Shown one piece after another: positions 20,626 through 32,299 of a DNA stretch of 35,000 bases; within the stretch, counting starts at the first letter, position 1; every line of letters begins with the position of its first letter. The notes under the pieces were generated by a model. It was given only the letters and a program-made list of their open reading frames with translations, was not told the origin of the DNA and searched no databases. The translations under genes and the position numbers were made by a program. The stretch is taken from NCBI RefSeq assembly GCF_963678635.1, contig NW_026971437.1, forward strand, positions 1 to 35,000, given 5' to 3'. Source of the DNA: Symsagittifera roscoffensis. Lineage: Eukaryota; Xenacoelomorpha; Acoela; Convolutidae.

Positions 20626-22560
20626 GAATAATTGAGTTAAGTTTCATCTTGTAACTCAAAGAGTAATTTCGGATAGGGTACACCGTCTGTTCGTCACGCT
20701 ATCTTATTTTCGGCCGGATCGATTCGTGCAACTTCTTAGTCTAATACCGATCCTAATCTTACTCTTAACTCTACTAGTCTCAGGGTGTTTAACTAGTCTC
20801 TGCTAGGCTCGATAGATCTAGAGTATACTGGCTTATTGCGATTGCTAAAGTTCTCTTGGAGAGGCAACTAAATTCTAAGTTAAATTCAAATCTCTCTTGT
20901 GCTGAAATTATACAAATAAGTTCGTTGTTAGTTAGATGGATCATGATTGGCTAATATTATATTTTTATAGTGATAAAATATCTATATCATAACCAATAAT
21001 AAAATGTAGTTTGGATCTGGTTCCGCCCATCCGTGGTTTACAGAGTTTTTTGATCTTTTATGTTTCTTTCTGTAATTGAAGGATGGATGATGATCGTTGG
21101 TATTTGGCGAACATCATTTTCTTATTTGGTTCCTCTTGAAGAAGAACGTTCCATCAAGCTGGAGTCATGGATATGATGTTGTTAGCTTGTCATTCGACAA
21201 AGACTGTGACCGCCAACGAAATCAATCTGATTTCCAAATGGTTTGCTATGATTGTTCGTTCTGCTTCGGTGGAGAACTGATTGAGTGTCACTCTTATCTG
21301 GGGATGGCCTGGAGATTGTCTTTGGAGAAAATGCCTTGTAACTTGGATCTGTACGTATACTTGAACATCGAGGTAGTCATTGGTCTGATTCAATGAAAAC
21401 CTTTTCTGCGAAGTCAAGTCGTACTCCAAATCCTTTTTGAGTCGTGAATGTAGGCGGCATATCGGTTGCGTTTAGCCATTCTGCAGATCAAGTGTGATGG
21501 GTTCGTCTAGTCTCTGGATGTTCGTCTTAGTAGTTGTGTTTGATCTGTGTACTGCATTTTACAATTTACATTTTATAAAAAAATTTTTAATTTAGTTTTT
21601 TAGTTATGATTTTGGTTAATTGTTTTCGCAAAAGCGTTTTAGTTTCAGTTCAGTTATTTTTAAGAGGTACTCACCCTTGTGTACCTCTTGTCAAAAATTG
21701 TGAAGTGGTCACAAAGCGTGGGTGTAGCACGGTGGGATAGGCCGGCTATAGAGCATGATCAGGACGTCTCCGCTGGTGGGTTAGGCCAGTAGTGGAAGTA
21801 TGATTTCATGCTGTTTCTTTGAGGGGTCCTGCTTTGTGCTAACGTTTTATGTTGTGTTTTTCTGGGTTTTCTTCTATTACTTTGATAGTGTCCTTTTCTC
21901 AAAAATCATTTTTTTTTTGGTTTTGGGTTTGTCTTGCGACTTTTATTAATTCTTTTTTAGACTTGGTATCAGTCTTCAAAAGAATAAACTATCCAGTTTT
22001 AAGCTGGTTTATTTCGGTTTGGGTACCGTGGGTTTTCTTTTCTTAGTCATGCTGTTGTTTTGTGATTTCTGGTGTTTAGTAAACTGCGTTGGTTAGTTTG
22101 GGGTTATTATATAATTCCTTTCCAACTAGATTAAGGAAAAGATGGAAACTTGTTATCGCTTGTTTGAGTTGTTGTTAGTGAAAACTTTAAACTTGAAATC
22201 ATTATTTTAAACAATTCTTCGTGGGCGAGCTGTGCGATTTTGGATAGAATTCTTGTGCGAGTATATGAAAAGATTAGTACTGCTTTCTTCTTTGTTATAA
22301 ATTTACTACTTAGGAACTGAATTTTACTGCTTTTGGGAGCTTGAAATTATAAATTTAGTCTCATCGTATTTAGGTTTTACTACTTTTGGGGAAATAATTT
22401 ATAGATTAATTTACTAGTTTTGTTATGAATTTTACTGCATCATTTAGTGCTGAAGGTCTAATAGAGTTTAGTATGTGTAAAAGAGTTTGTATTTTTATTT
22501 GATTTTTCTCTTGTTGCAGGTGACCGTGGTGTGAAGACTAAAAAAATGAATTAAACATTG
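20626..22560. other. Untranslated or LTR-like region of the retroelement
   Basis: The region contains an inverted repeat TTGAGTTA / TAACTCAA at ~20634-20658 and a 9-bp perfect hairpin AAGAGGTAC / GTACCTCTT at 21662-21689. There are two GGTGGG-TAGGCC repeats near 21739 and 21778. A strong acceptor-like TTTTTCTCTTGTTGCAG lies on the plus strand ending near 22520. On the minus strand, a donor-like CAAGGGTGAGTACC (~21665-21680) overlaps the hairpin. It probably includes the 3' LTR, but no TG...CA borders could be proved. Confidence 0.35.
21170..21500 (-). pseudogene. Unrecognised coding remnant on the minus strand
   Basis: Two consecutive minus-strand frames look protein-like: about 21500-21390, then 21429-21190 after a frame change near the stop at ~21390. 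The second part has an alternating polar and hydrophobic pattern with NDYLDVQVYVQ and TEAERTIIANHLEI stretches. I do not recognise the family. It may be a remnant of a small extra gene of the retroelement or of a host gene. Confidence 0.3.
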
Positions 22561-22597
22561 ATAAAACTGGTTAGTTAAAAGTTTAAAATAGTTAGTT

Positions 22598-24560
22598 TTA
22601 AATTAGGCAATTTGTATTTACCTTAATCGTCTGGGAAGAAACCATGGGAAAAATGTCCTGAATAGCATCTGATGTTGTTAGTAATTTTGCTAGTATGCGT
22701 ATGATATTTTTAGTTTGTAGCAGAGGCCAAAGCAATTGAAGTGCTTTGATGGTCTTTAGTTCTTCGGTGCCTACTGCAAATTCATGAGGTGTGTTCTGGA
22801 TTAAGTTATATTTTTTATGATTGTATTTAGTGTTGTGAATGATTTCTAATATGAGTATTTCTATAGGTTGAATGTATTCATGCGGGATTATTAAGGGTCG
22901 GGAATCTTCTACGATGAAGATCTTAGTGAGGAGACAGAATATTTTTATCTGGTTGATTGGGTCATAATTTCGGAGGATGCCTTGAAGGTTAGTATTTTTA
23001 ATACAATATGTGAAAATTATAAAAAACGGTGAGGTTTTATATTGACCTAATAAATTGAAATCTGTGATGGGGTTGTCGTGATGGTGTGTGTAAATCAAAA
23101 TGATTTTGTATAAAAAGTAATTTCTTATATCCTACATATGTAAATTGTCGGGGTGTTAGTGATGTGGTTAGTCTAAATAATTCGTTCTCATTCCTTTCGA
23201 TATCATGTGCGGTGTTATGAAGTGGTAAGGTGAGGGGATTAGTATATTGTAATAAGCCGTCAAATGAAGTGTGGGTATTAATACATTTTCATTTACGAAA
23301 TTATGTGATTCCGGGTTAGGGTTGGGTTGATTTAAGGTACACTGGGGAAATAAGGGTAGGGTTATTTGAAGAAAATTTGCAGTATTGGTGTGGTCTGGAT
23401 GGTTAGTATATTCTCTGGCGGTTCCGGGTTTGGATGGGGACGGGTGATTTGGGATTTTTTTAAAAAGTTCTATAAGCTCGGTTAGTACTAGTGGATGTTT
23501 CAGTTGATGTCGATGCTTGAGCTAATGATGGGGTATAATCTGAACCTGGTGTACGTGTTGCTTGATGATGTTATTGTTGATAAAAGTTGGTGAATAGTGA
23601 GAGCGTGGGGGTATGCTTATGGTTAATGGAGTGTTATAAAGTTATCGAGTTCTTCAGAAATTTGGATATTATCTGGGGAATTGTTGACTGATCGTTCAGA
23701 ATGAAATGTGGAGTAGGTTGGGGTTACTTGGGAAGCATGAGAGGGATTGGAGGGAGATGTACTGTGGTGTTGAGGTTGAACAGGATGAAAGGGGGGTTTT
23801 GAGAAAAATGAAGAGTTGGTTTGGGTATAGGTTGAAGGGGATGGTTCGGAGTCTGCGAATTCAACGGGAGTTTCTATATCGGAGTAACTAAATTGTGATA
23901 TTGTCTGAAAGACTGTGATGTCTGAGTTAGTATCAGAATTCATGCCTGATGATGTATTAGTTTGTGGTGAATCAGGTGGCGGAAAAGCAAAAAGTGGGAT
24001 AATGGGGATTGGGTTTTGGAGGTTGGCAGGGTGGGAGTTTGATCGGTGGAGGAATCCAATTTTTCTCCTCATCGGGGGCTAAAAAACATTTATTTTGGGG
24101 TTGAAAAGTGGTGGTATGAGGTTGTTCAATGATTTGTTCATATGTACCGTCTTTTTGGAAGTGTTATGTTACTATATGCTGAAAGCGGTTTTGTATTGTA
24201 TTTTGTCTTGAATTTGGAGGGTTTGTAATTGGTAGATTTCTAAAATTTCATGAAACTAGTTATAAAGGATAGTTTTGAAGTAGGTTTGGTAAATTTGGTG
24301 CTGTGGGTAATGTATTTGTATTATTTGTGATCTAAGAGTATTTTGTTAATTGATGATGACAATATTCCAAAAACTCCTGCAAATTATATGCGTGCTACGC
24401 TTGCTTGTCGGTTTACTTGTGTATGTATTGCGCATGTATCTTTAAAATATCCGCTGTAGTCTTGTGTACAAATGTCTGAAAATCCTGCGGTTTATGCAAG
24501 TTTTCTTAAATTTTGATCTATTGATTATCGTTGTATAGTATCCATTTGGTAAATGACAAA
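22598..24560 (-). pseudogene. 3' part of env-like region and following frames
   Basis: This holds a 166-codon frame (22598-23098, isoleucine-rich, unrecognised), a gap of broken frames, and a 149-codon frame (23623-24072) rich in Pro, Ser and Thr, as in a cytoplasmic tail or linker. Around 24250-24560 broken frames include a Cys-containing SDICTQDYSGYF-like stretch followed by a short hydrophobic segment, compatible with the membrane-proximal end of a glycoprotein. Assignment rests on position after integrase and on composition. Confidence 0.3.
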
Positions 24561-24579
24561 TGGTAAATTGATATTTGGA

Positions 24580-26262
24580 TTACGTGCAATAGCTCGAATA
24601 CTTTCGGGTGAAAACTTTTTTAATGGTTGCATTAATGTAGGGTACGTTGTAAGTAGGTAGTATTTGTCTTCGTCGGGGTTTAACTGTACGACGTTGTGGC
24701 TGTTTTCTGATCCACATGGGACTGCGGTGTCCCAAAATTATGTTCGTCGTGAAAGTGTATCGACAAATGTACTTTATTTTTATAGAATATCGGGATTTTT
24801 TTATAACAACGTTTATCTTCAAAAACATATAGTGGTGATACTTTCTTAGTGCAAGTACAAAACGATAAGATGTTTCCTTCATAGTCAAGGAAGTTTGATC
24901 TATTTCCGGATAAAAAATATCCTGCGTAGGGTATTTTTGGAACTGCTAGTGCGAGTGATTGTAAAATTTGAGTTCTTTCTAATTCACATAGCTGATGTAA
25001 TGTTTCTAATTCAGAAAGTGATCTTTCTTGAAAAACTCTACTAATTGTGTAGTCTTTTTTCATATCTAAGTGAATGTCATAATGTATTGCGCCAAAATAT
25101 GTACTATTCATTAGCTATAATTCTTGTAATCGTGTGCTTTCAGTTTCTTGTGGTTTTAGTTTTCCACGAGAATTTCCTGTGTTTTTGAGAAGGTTTACTG
25201 GAATGTACATAGCATAGGGATATGTAGCATAGGGATTATATTTTATTTTTCCGGTGATCATGTCAAAATTTTTGTCGTATACGGAATATTGTGTTTTATG
25301 GAGTGGATTTTTGTATTTACATGCAAATTCTGTTTCGTGATAGATTTGAAAATGTGTCAATTTATTTTCTATATTATGAATGTTTCTATGAATTTAGTAT
25401 TGTATTGTTTTTTTTTGAGCTGGGTTGACTTTTTGAAATGGGATGGATTCAATGAAATATTTTTCATGAAAGTTAATCATTCGAGCGTGGATTTTTGCTA
25501 CTTGAAATGTTGTACAGGTGTTTTCGGTATACCAAACAATTGTTGCTTGTGTCCTTGTGGTAGGAACTCAAAAGCGTTGGTCATTTTTGCAGGGCAATCT
25601 GATTCCTTGATAAATTATTGTGTTATCTTGTAAATCTCGTGTAAGTTGTATTTTTTCAAGTTGTATTTTCCAGTCAAAAAACATTATTTCTTGGTATCTT
25701 TTATTTTTTGTAGCTGCTTTGCGTTTCGAAGGATTATTTATTCCAATATGTGGTATCCCATATTTATCGTGAATATCATAAATTAGTCGTCCGTGTGCGC
25801 CTTTGTATGGGTATCTTTCGTCTAATTTATTATGTCCTTGATATTTTTCAAATTGTGGTTGATGTACGAAATCGGATAAAACTTGAAAGCTTAATAATTT
25901 TCTGTTTGAGTTTTTTTTTCATCAAATTTAATCTGAGTAGTTCGTTTTTACAATCGTCTGATTTTAGATGTAAGAGACTTTCTATTTTACTCTGGTAGAA
26001 TGTTTCGTGATCAAGTCGGTTTTTATTTCCATTGGAAACTTGTGAACAATGTACTTTCTTTTCGGAAAATGTCGCTGTAAATTTATAGCCTGTAAAGGCT
26101 GTTGCTCGGGCTTTTGAGTATAATATTGCTTTTATTTTTGTGGTTTCTATAGCTTGTGGTTCTGATTCGCATTGTGTTACTTGGTTTATAGCATATTTGT
26201 GTAGCGTTTCTTGTTCGTTTTCTTCACAATTATAGTGTGTTACTAATAAATTCTGAGGTCCT
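24580..26262 (-). pseudogene. Env-like glycoprotein relic, main part
   Basis: Minus-strand frames with several well-spaced cysteines are spread over this stretch, including 24680-25111 (143 codons) and 25115-25360 (81 codons). They continue upstream in broken frames to the palindrome at 26267. The position after integrase and before the 3' region, the Cys content and a short membrane-anchored frame upstream (27732-27842) support an envelope-like protein, as in errantivirus-type Metaviridae. I recognise it only as env-like and cannot name the viral glycoprotein class. Stops near 25111 and ~25410 and several shifts make it inactive. Confidence 0.45.
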
Positions 26263-26266
26263 GTAA

Positions 26267-26774
26267 GACTTAATAATATTGTTCAACACCCTTTTTTCTT
26301 AGACCCACCAAATATAACAGCTCAACCATTACCTCCGCCATTTTTTTTACAACTGAAGTCATATATAAACACGACAGATATACCAAAAAGACAATTGAAT
26401 ATATAACTTTTTATAACCCATACGCAGGATTATCATACACATGTATATTTTGAGGATAATTACATTTCAACACCTTTTTTTTTATAATTTTTTCGGAACA
26501 AAATACAAATCCATCTCCTTGCAAGGAGATGGATTTGTATTTTGTTTGGAAAAAATTAGAAAAAGGAGGTGTTGAAATGTAATTATCCTCAAAATATACA
26601 TGTGTATGATAATCCTGAGTATGGGTTATAAAAAGTTATATATTCAATTGTCTTTTTGGTATATCTGTCGTATTTATATATGACTTCAGTTGTAATAAAT
26701 GGTGGAGGTAATGATTGAGCTGTTATATTTGGTGGGTCTAAGGGAAAAGGGTGTTGAATAATATTATTAAGTCT
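26267..26774. repeat. Near-perfect palindrome of ~510 bp
   Basis: The left arm 26267-26521 is the reverse complement of the right arm 26522-26774, with only a few mismatches and short indels and with no spacer. The centre reads CCATCTCCTTGCAAGGAG. The arms are coding-type sequence from the env-like region: the right arm carries the end of the minus-strand frame 26589-27089, and the left arm carries the same sequence on the plus strand. It could be a fold-back created during reverse transcription or repair, or a sequencing/assembly artefact. Confidence 0.85.
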
Positions 26775-27089
26775 GACTGTGATCTCACACTTTACTTGGA
26801 GACTATTTTGTTGAAGTATTTGAATATTGTGTTCTCGAATATCTTTGTGGATATCTTGTCTATACTGTAGTCTATTTAGTGCCCAACTGTGATGTCGGCT
26901 ACTTTCTTGATCTTGTCCAAATAGTGGGGGAGGTGCTACGAAAGAGTTCCAATCTAATCGTAGAAGGGTATTTGTTAATGACTGTTCTTGGTATCTTGCG
27001 TCAAGATTGATTGGAAACTTAAAGGGGAAAAGTGTTGGGGATACTTGACTTATTGATGGTGTTGATGGACGTGAGAGTGTTTCTGGCAA
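26589..27089 (-). pseudogene. Pro-rich and helical frame of the retroelement (166 codons)
   Basis: The N-terminal third is rich in Pro and Ser, the middle has a helical, charged stretch (SRHHSWALNRLQYRQDI), and the end lies in the palindrome. It could be the N-terminal part of the env-like protein or an accessory frame. Family not recognised. Upstream (27100-27700) broken Pro/Ser/Gln-rich frames continue in the same style. Confidence 0.3.
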
Positions 27090-27731
27090 TGATGATAAGG
27101 TTGTATCAGACGAAATGTATATTGGTTCATTTAATAATCTGACTTCACCTTGAGTATATGATTGTGTTGTCCAATATGGTAGACGTTCAGTGGATTCTGG
27201 GGGGGGTTAAAACAATTTTTACGGATTTGCTCTGATGTTGGGGTTGAACCTAGATAGTCTGATGGGATATTTGAAATGCTTTGTTGTGAAGCAAGTGTGG
27301 GACTATCTGGTAATGTAGTGCTGGAAAGTTCTGATGTATTCGGTTTTGGGGATTGAGGTATGTTAAAATGAACTCTGGGGGTTTGAAAAAATCTATCTCG
27401 TCTTGGATGTATAATTTGTCTTTTTATTTCAAGTGTATTTTGATTTTGACTGATATGTCTTACTCGATTGAGATCTTGTTGTAAGGTGTGATATCAATTT
27501 TATGTTGGTTCGCTTAAAGGTTCTTGGCGATTAACTGATTCTAATGGTTCGGATAATCGTGAGTGTCGTTCTTCAAAGGTGTATGGTTTATCTTAAAAAG
27601 AGATGCGTGTTGATGTTTGGGAATTTTGGGTAGTAGTAGGTGTTACTGGACTTTCTTGGGAAGATGTTGATGGGGACTGTTTAGGTAGTGGTTGATTGGC
27701 AATTTTGAAAATTTGTTTGAGTTTTCAAATC

Positions 27732-27842
27732 TTATAGGGGAAATTCATGTTGATTATAATATTCTTTAATGAAAAGTATTAAAAGAATAGTTGCTAAGAC
27801 AAATGTGATTATTGCTTTTTTTATACGTTTGCACCTTGTCAT
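27732..27842 (-). pseudogene. Short membrane-anchor frame (36 codons)
   Basis: An ATG at 27842 starts a frame with basic residues (TRCKRIKK) followed by about 17 hydrophobic residues and then a polar end and stop. This is the form of a signal anchor and could be the broken N-terminus of the env-like protein. It is too short to be sure. Confidence 0.3.
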
Positions 27843-27849
27843 AATTAGG

Positions 27850-29080
27850 GATGTCAAAAAAGTGAGAAAAATTGTGAATAAGAGAAAAATATCTTTTCGA
27901 CTGAAAATGGACGTATCATTTAAATAGATTTTGAGTTATTGTACCTGTGAATTTGGTCAATGGTTTGGGAAAGTTGGAGATATATTTCAAATAGGGAATA
28001 GAAAATTAAAAAAAGTTGCCAAAATTTTGAAAATTATTACTAAAGGTTCGAAAGTTTCAATGAAAAAGAATAGCAAAAATTTAAGTAGAGTAGAAAATTT
28101 AGTGAAAAGGTGTGAAAATATTTGTTTTAGGATATCAACTGTTTTAGAAAGAAGCATTTAAGAAATAATTCCTTTTGTCGAATTTTTTTCAAACTTTTGA
28201 GGCGAAATTCAAGTGTGGTCGGATTATTTATTGATTTTTTGACAAGTGGGTTGGGTTGTGTCAAAAACTGTTGGGGGTTTGTTTTATGGTATTTGGGAGG
28301 TCTTCCATGTTTTGTTTTCTTTTTTTGGATAATTGGGGGTATTTCTGAAATATTTGCACTTTAGGCCAAATGATCATGGGTCTTTTTTACTTTAGGCTAA
28401 TTTGCCATTTTTGGTTGGAGGGTTTTTGAGGTCTGGATTGGGAAAATATTGTTGATCTTTGCATCGTTTGATAGAAGAGGGTTACAAAATTGAGATAGTG
28501 TTTATTTTAGTTGTCAAGTTTTTGCAACTTGCTTATTTTTGACCTGGAGGTCGTAAAGTTATAGTTTTGGATATGCCTGGAGAAAGATATCTGTCGGCTA
28601 ATGAGTTTGTGTTGGAGAAATGAGGTGGCAAATTTGAATGAATTCTATTGGCTGAATTTAAACTAGAATTTATCAAGTGTGTTTTTAGCATGTTATTACG
28701 GAAATATGAAAGTTCAGAAAGATTCAAAAGATTATTATTGTTAATCAAAATCAAGGTTGTTTTTGAAATTCAGCTTTCTTTAAAATTTTGGAATGTGGGC
28801 TGAATGTCTTGTAGTTTTTTCGTGGTTGACTTGTAAGTCGTGATAATTCTCTATGTTCAGATTTCTGTTGTTGATCCTGTGGTAAAATGTTTTCTGTCAT
28901 TTTTCAATTTTTTCGTTCTTTTTGAGGTATTTTTGATTCTGTTGTGTTAGATATTTGAAGGTTTGCGTTTTTCTAATGAATTGTTTTTTGATTTTCATTG
29001 TCATTATCGGTTTGGTTTTGTTTCGTTTGTGGATTATCTTGAAGAATTTTTAAACCTGTGAAAGAATATAAATGAGGTAA
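27850..29080. other. Interval between integrase and env-like region
   Basis: About 1.2 kb with no recognised domain. The minus strand is hydrophobic around 27980-28140 (possible membrane segment), and there is an unassigned 73-codon minus frame at 28533-28754. The plus frame 27931-28161 is probably a Lys-rich shadow. The direct repeat CACTTTAGGC / TACTTTAGGC occurs at ~28359 and ~28389. Confidence 0.35.
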
Positions 29081-29089
29081 TTCGCGGAG

Positions 29090-30490
29090 TACGTATTCTT
29101 TTGGGTAATAAGGTAGTAGATTGTTACGGTGTTGAACAATTTCTTTTTTAGTAGAATCAGTGAGTTTGTATGTTACTTCTGTAAGTTTGTTAAATATTTG
29201 GTATGGTCCTTTTCGAAGTGGTTATTATTTTTTGAGGATTCCTTTTTGTATAGTGAAATTGGGTATTAAAACAAATGTTCCAATTTTTAAGTCTGTGGCT
29301 GGCATAAAACGTGAATTAATTTGGTTGTTTATAGTTTGCCTTTGTAACAATTTCTTTGTTACTTTTTGGTAGATTTCATTAGGTTTTTTATCTCATTTAA
29401 AATCCATTCGGTATGTGTGCCGGAAGCTAATTTTAAAATTTGTGGATGATGAAAGTGGTCTTCATCATGTGTATGTAATGGTAGATTATAACATATTGAA
29501 TCTTTATTTGGTTGACAATAACCTTGTGTATTTTTTAGGCGTTTGCTGTAAACATAATTGGTTTTCGTGGCTTTTGATTAAAAACTATTTCGTATGGTGA
29601 CACTCCCAGGGTTGTTGTAATTTGTGAATTATAGGATAAGGGGAGTAGTTTTACATCTGCTGACCATTCAGTATATCGCGTATCATTTCTAAAAATGACA
29701 CATCTAAGATATTCTCTTAATGAATGGTTCATACCTTCGACTAATCCGTTTCTCCAAGGCGCATGAGATGTACGTGGTTTATGTTTAGTGTTATATAAGT
29801 AGCATAGTGTGATAATTTCATTATTTATGAAGTCTGTGCTGTTATCTGTGACTAGTTTTTCAGGTAATCCGAATTTAGCGATCCAGTGTTCGTAAAGTGT
29901 TGTATATGCGTAATAAGCATTACAATGTGGTATTGGGTACGTGGTGCGCAAATACATCAACAATGACCATAATGTAAGAATTTCCTTCAAAGTATGGTGA
30001 AATTGGTCCTTTTGTGTCAAATAAAATTCTATGATTGAAATATAGACTCTGTCTTTTAAGGTCCTGTTTTTGTGCTATCTGCTATTGATTGGGGTAAGGT
30101 TTACTTAGTTGACATATTATGCAATCGTTGCATAAAACTTTAATCCAAATTGGTGCATTTGAGAAATAGAAATTTTGTGTAAAATTTGAGTATGTCTTTT
30201 CTGATCCTGAGTGTCCTTTTGTATTTTGCGTATGTGATATGTTGAATGCTATCAATATCATACTTAAAGGGAGACAGGGGACTTTAGAATCAGGTGTTTG
30301 ATATTCTAAAAGATCTGTGTTCTCATTTATAATTGTATTGTTAAATTTTCTAAAATATCGGAGGAGTATTTCATTTCCTAAAATTGTTGTATCAGCTTTT
30401 GCTGGTTTTGTTCTATATTTGTGCCATGATTTGAGTTGTCTAATAACAGGTTCCAAATTTTGGTCATTTTGTAATACTTGTAGTGTAATT
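29090..30490 (-). pseudogene. Integrase relic of the retroelement
   Basis: The zinc-binding part (30082-30456) shows ISHTQNTKGHSG followed by LCNDCIICQ, the HHCC pattern. The core starts near 30020 with a first Asp in SFDTKGP; after a frameshift near 29930 it continues with VTDNSTDF (second Asp) and NGLVEGMN (catalytic Glu). So the DDE triad is still present, though split between frames. The last part (~29330-29100) has RKGPYQI and TYKL, the GPY/F module of Metaviridae integrases, interrupted by two stops. The same frameshift is present in the second copy at 34597. Confidence 0.8.
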
Positions 30491-30879
30491 TTTTCTGATG
30501 GTGGTAGAAAATGGTCGTGAATATTAAAAACTTGTTTTACTGTGTATTTTAAATATTTTGTTGGTGGTCCTGATAAATCTATTTTATTAGTTAAATTTTC
30601 TTTTTCTATTAAAAGAAAAGGATCTTTTCTGTGTGATTGTTGTTCGATTTTCTTTTGTTGGTTATTTTACTTTATCCAATGTGAATATGGGATTGGTTTA
30701 AATGTGGATGTTCCTAATAAATCAACTTCATAGTGATTGTTTTGACAGTCTAAGTAAAGTGAGAAATGTTACAAATTGTTTATTTGTGGTTGATCTATAT
30801 CGGTTTTCACTGCATGTTTACATTCTAATCGTGGTGATATTTCATCTTTTGCGAGATAAATTTAATGTTTTGTGGTATT

Positions 30880-31390
30880 TCAACTGTAGTTTATCGTGTA
30901 AGTAGTTTAGGTGGCGTATTTCTACTTAATGTATCCGGTAATGCCAGGTATTTTCCTGCTGTCCAAACTATATGTAGGTTTAGGACTTTCATTAGAATTA
31001 ATTGAAATCTGTAAACTCTATGGTTTGGATTTGATTTCTGTGTAAAAACAAATATAGTTGGTTTGTGATCTGTAAATAGAAATGTTGGCTGTTTTGATCC
31101 AAGTATCAGAAATTCATATTCTGTAAGTGTATATATTATAGCTGTACATTCTCTCATAAGAGTAGAGAGTCGTAGTTCAGCTTGTGTAAATAAGCGGGAG
31201 TTGGTTGATATAAGATTCAATTTGTTTGTTCCACCATGTGATTGTAATAATGCTGCGCCGATGCCAAAATTTGAAGCATCGCACAGTGCGTAAAATGGTT
31301 GATTTGGATCTGGGATTGTATTTGATATTTGTTCTGTTAAAAAATTTATAATTTCTTCAAATTGTGTTCGATGTTCGGTAGTCTATTCAA
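30880..31390 (-). pseudogene. RNase H relic
   Basis: FYALCDASNFGIGAALLQ (~31305-31245) carries the first catalytic Asp, RECTAII (~31150) the Glu and FLFTDHKP (~31085-31060) the next Asp. The end NLHIVWTAGKYLALPDTLSR is typical of Ty3/gypsy RNase H followed by the linker to integrase. The frame is open over 30891-31220 and beyond to about 31390. Confidence 0.75.
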
Positions 31391-31394
31391 AGTT

Positions 31395-32292
31395 ATTTTG
31401 CTGTCTAAGGATGTTATAGAAGGGTCTGAAATATGACTGCATGTTGTATACATATTTATCTAAAAAGTTCAACATTCCAAGGAATTCTTGGATTTTTTTT
31501 TTATTTTTTATTTGTGGGTGGCTGAAGTTTTTGCATTGCGTCGATGCGTGATTTTAATGGAGTTATAGTGTTTCTTTCAATAATGTGTCCAATAAACTTA
31601 ACGCGTGTTAGGATTTAATGTGCTTTGTCCGGGGCTGCTTTCATATTTTCATTTTTGAATATTTGATGATTTTGTTTTAAAACTGTAAACATTTCATCTT
31701 TAGTTTGTGATTGCATGAAAATATTGTCTAAATATGTGATTGCATTTTTCTTGAGTTTAAGTGGTCAAAAAACTTTACTCATAAAAGCTGAAAAAGCTGC
31801 TGGTCCTCTGGATATTTCATAGAATAATCTATTAATTTCGTGTTGTTGATTTCCAATAACGAATTGTGTTAATCGCCTTGATTGTTCATCCAATGGCATT
31901 TGGTTGTATGCACTATTCATGTCTGCCGTTGTGAAGTATTTACCATTTATTTTTGTCAGGGTGACTTGAATTGATTCAATAGGCCAATTGCATTTAGATT
32001 TGTCAATTAGTGAATTGAGATATCTAGCTTCTAGAACATTTTTTAGTGATTCTCATTTAGCTAGGACGATAACTGGGTTGATAAAGGTGTTACCTTTTGG
32101 TTGTTCTTCTTTATTTACTGGGGATATAATTTCGTAATGTGCTAAAATGTCAAGTAGTCTGTTTACTTTCTCATGTAAGTGTATTGGTACTTTGCTTTCT
32201 CTTTGTTTTTTGAAAATTCCTTCAGGTTTTAAGGGTAAATGTAATGGTGAACTAACTTTTACCACATCAAGTTTTGATTTTGCATAAACTGT
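31395..32292 (-). pseudogene. Reverse transcriptase relic with YLDN active site
   Basis: The N-terminal part is at 32053-32265 (PVNKEEQPKGNTFINPVIV). Motif A TTADMNSAYNQMPL lies near 31935-31895 and RGPAAFSAFMSKV near 31805-31770. The catalytic box reads YLDN at 31734-31723 in place of YLDD, so one metal-binding Asp is lost. Stops interrupt the frame near 32052 and ~31765. Inactive. Confidence 0.8.
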
Positions 32293-32299
32293 CGGATAG

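Noticed and set aside
20640-20700. TGTAACTC as an LTR border
   Set aside because: No matching end with the same short inverted repeat and no second LTR in the window, so the border cannot be supported.
21661-21830. tRNA or small RNA gene in the GC-richer patch
   Set aside because: There is a hairpin but no cloverleaf, no A and B box pair and no TTCGAATC-type loop.
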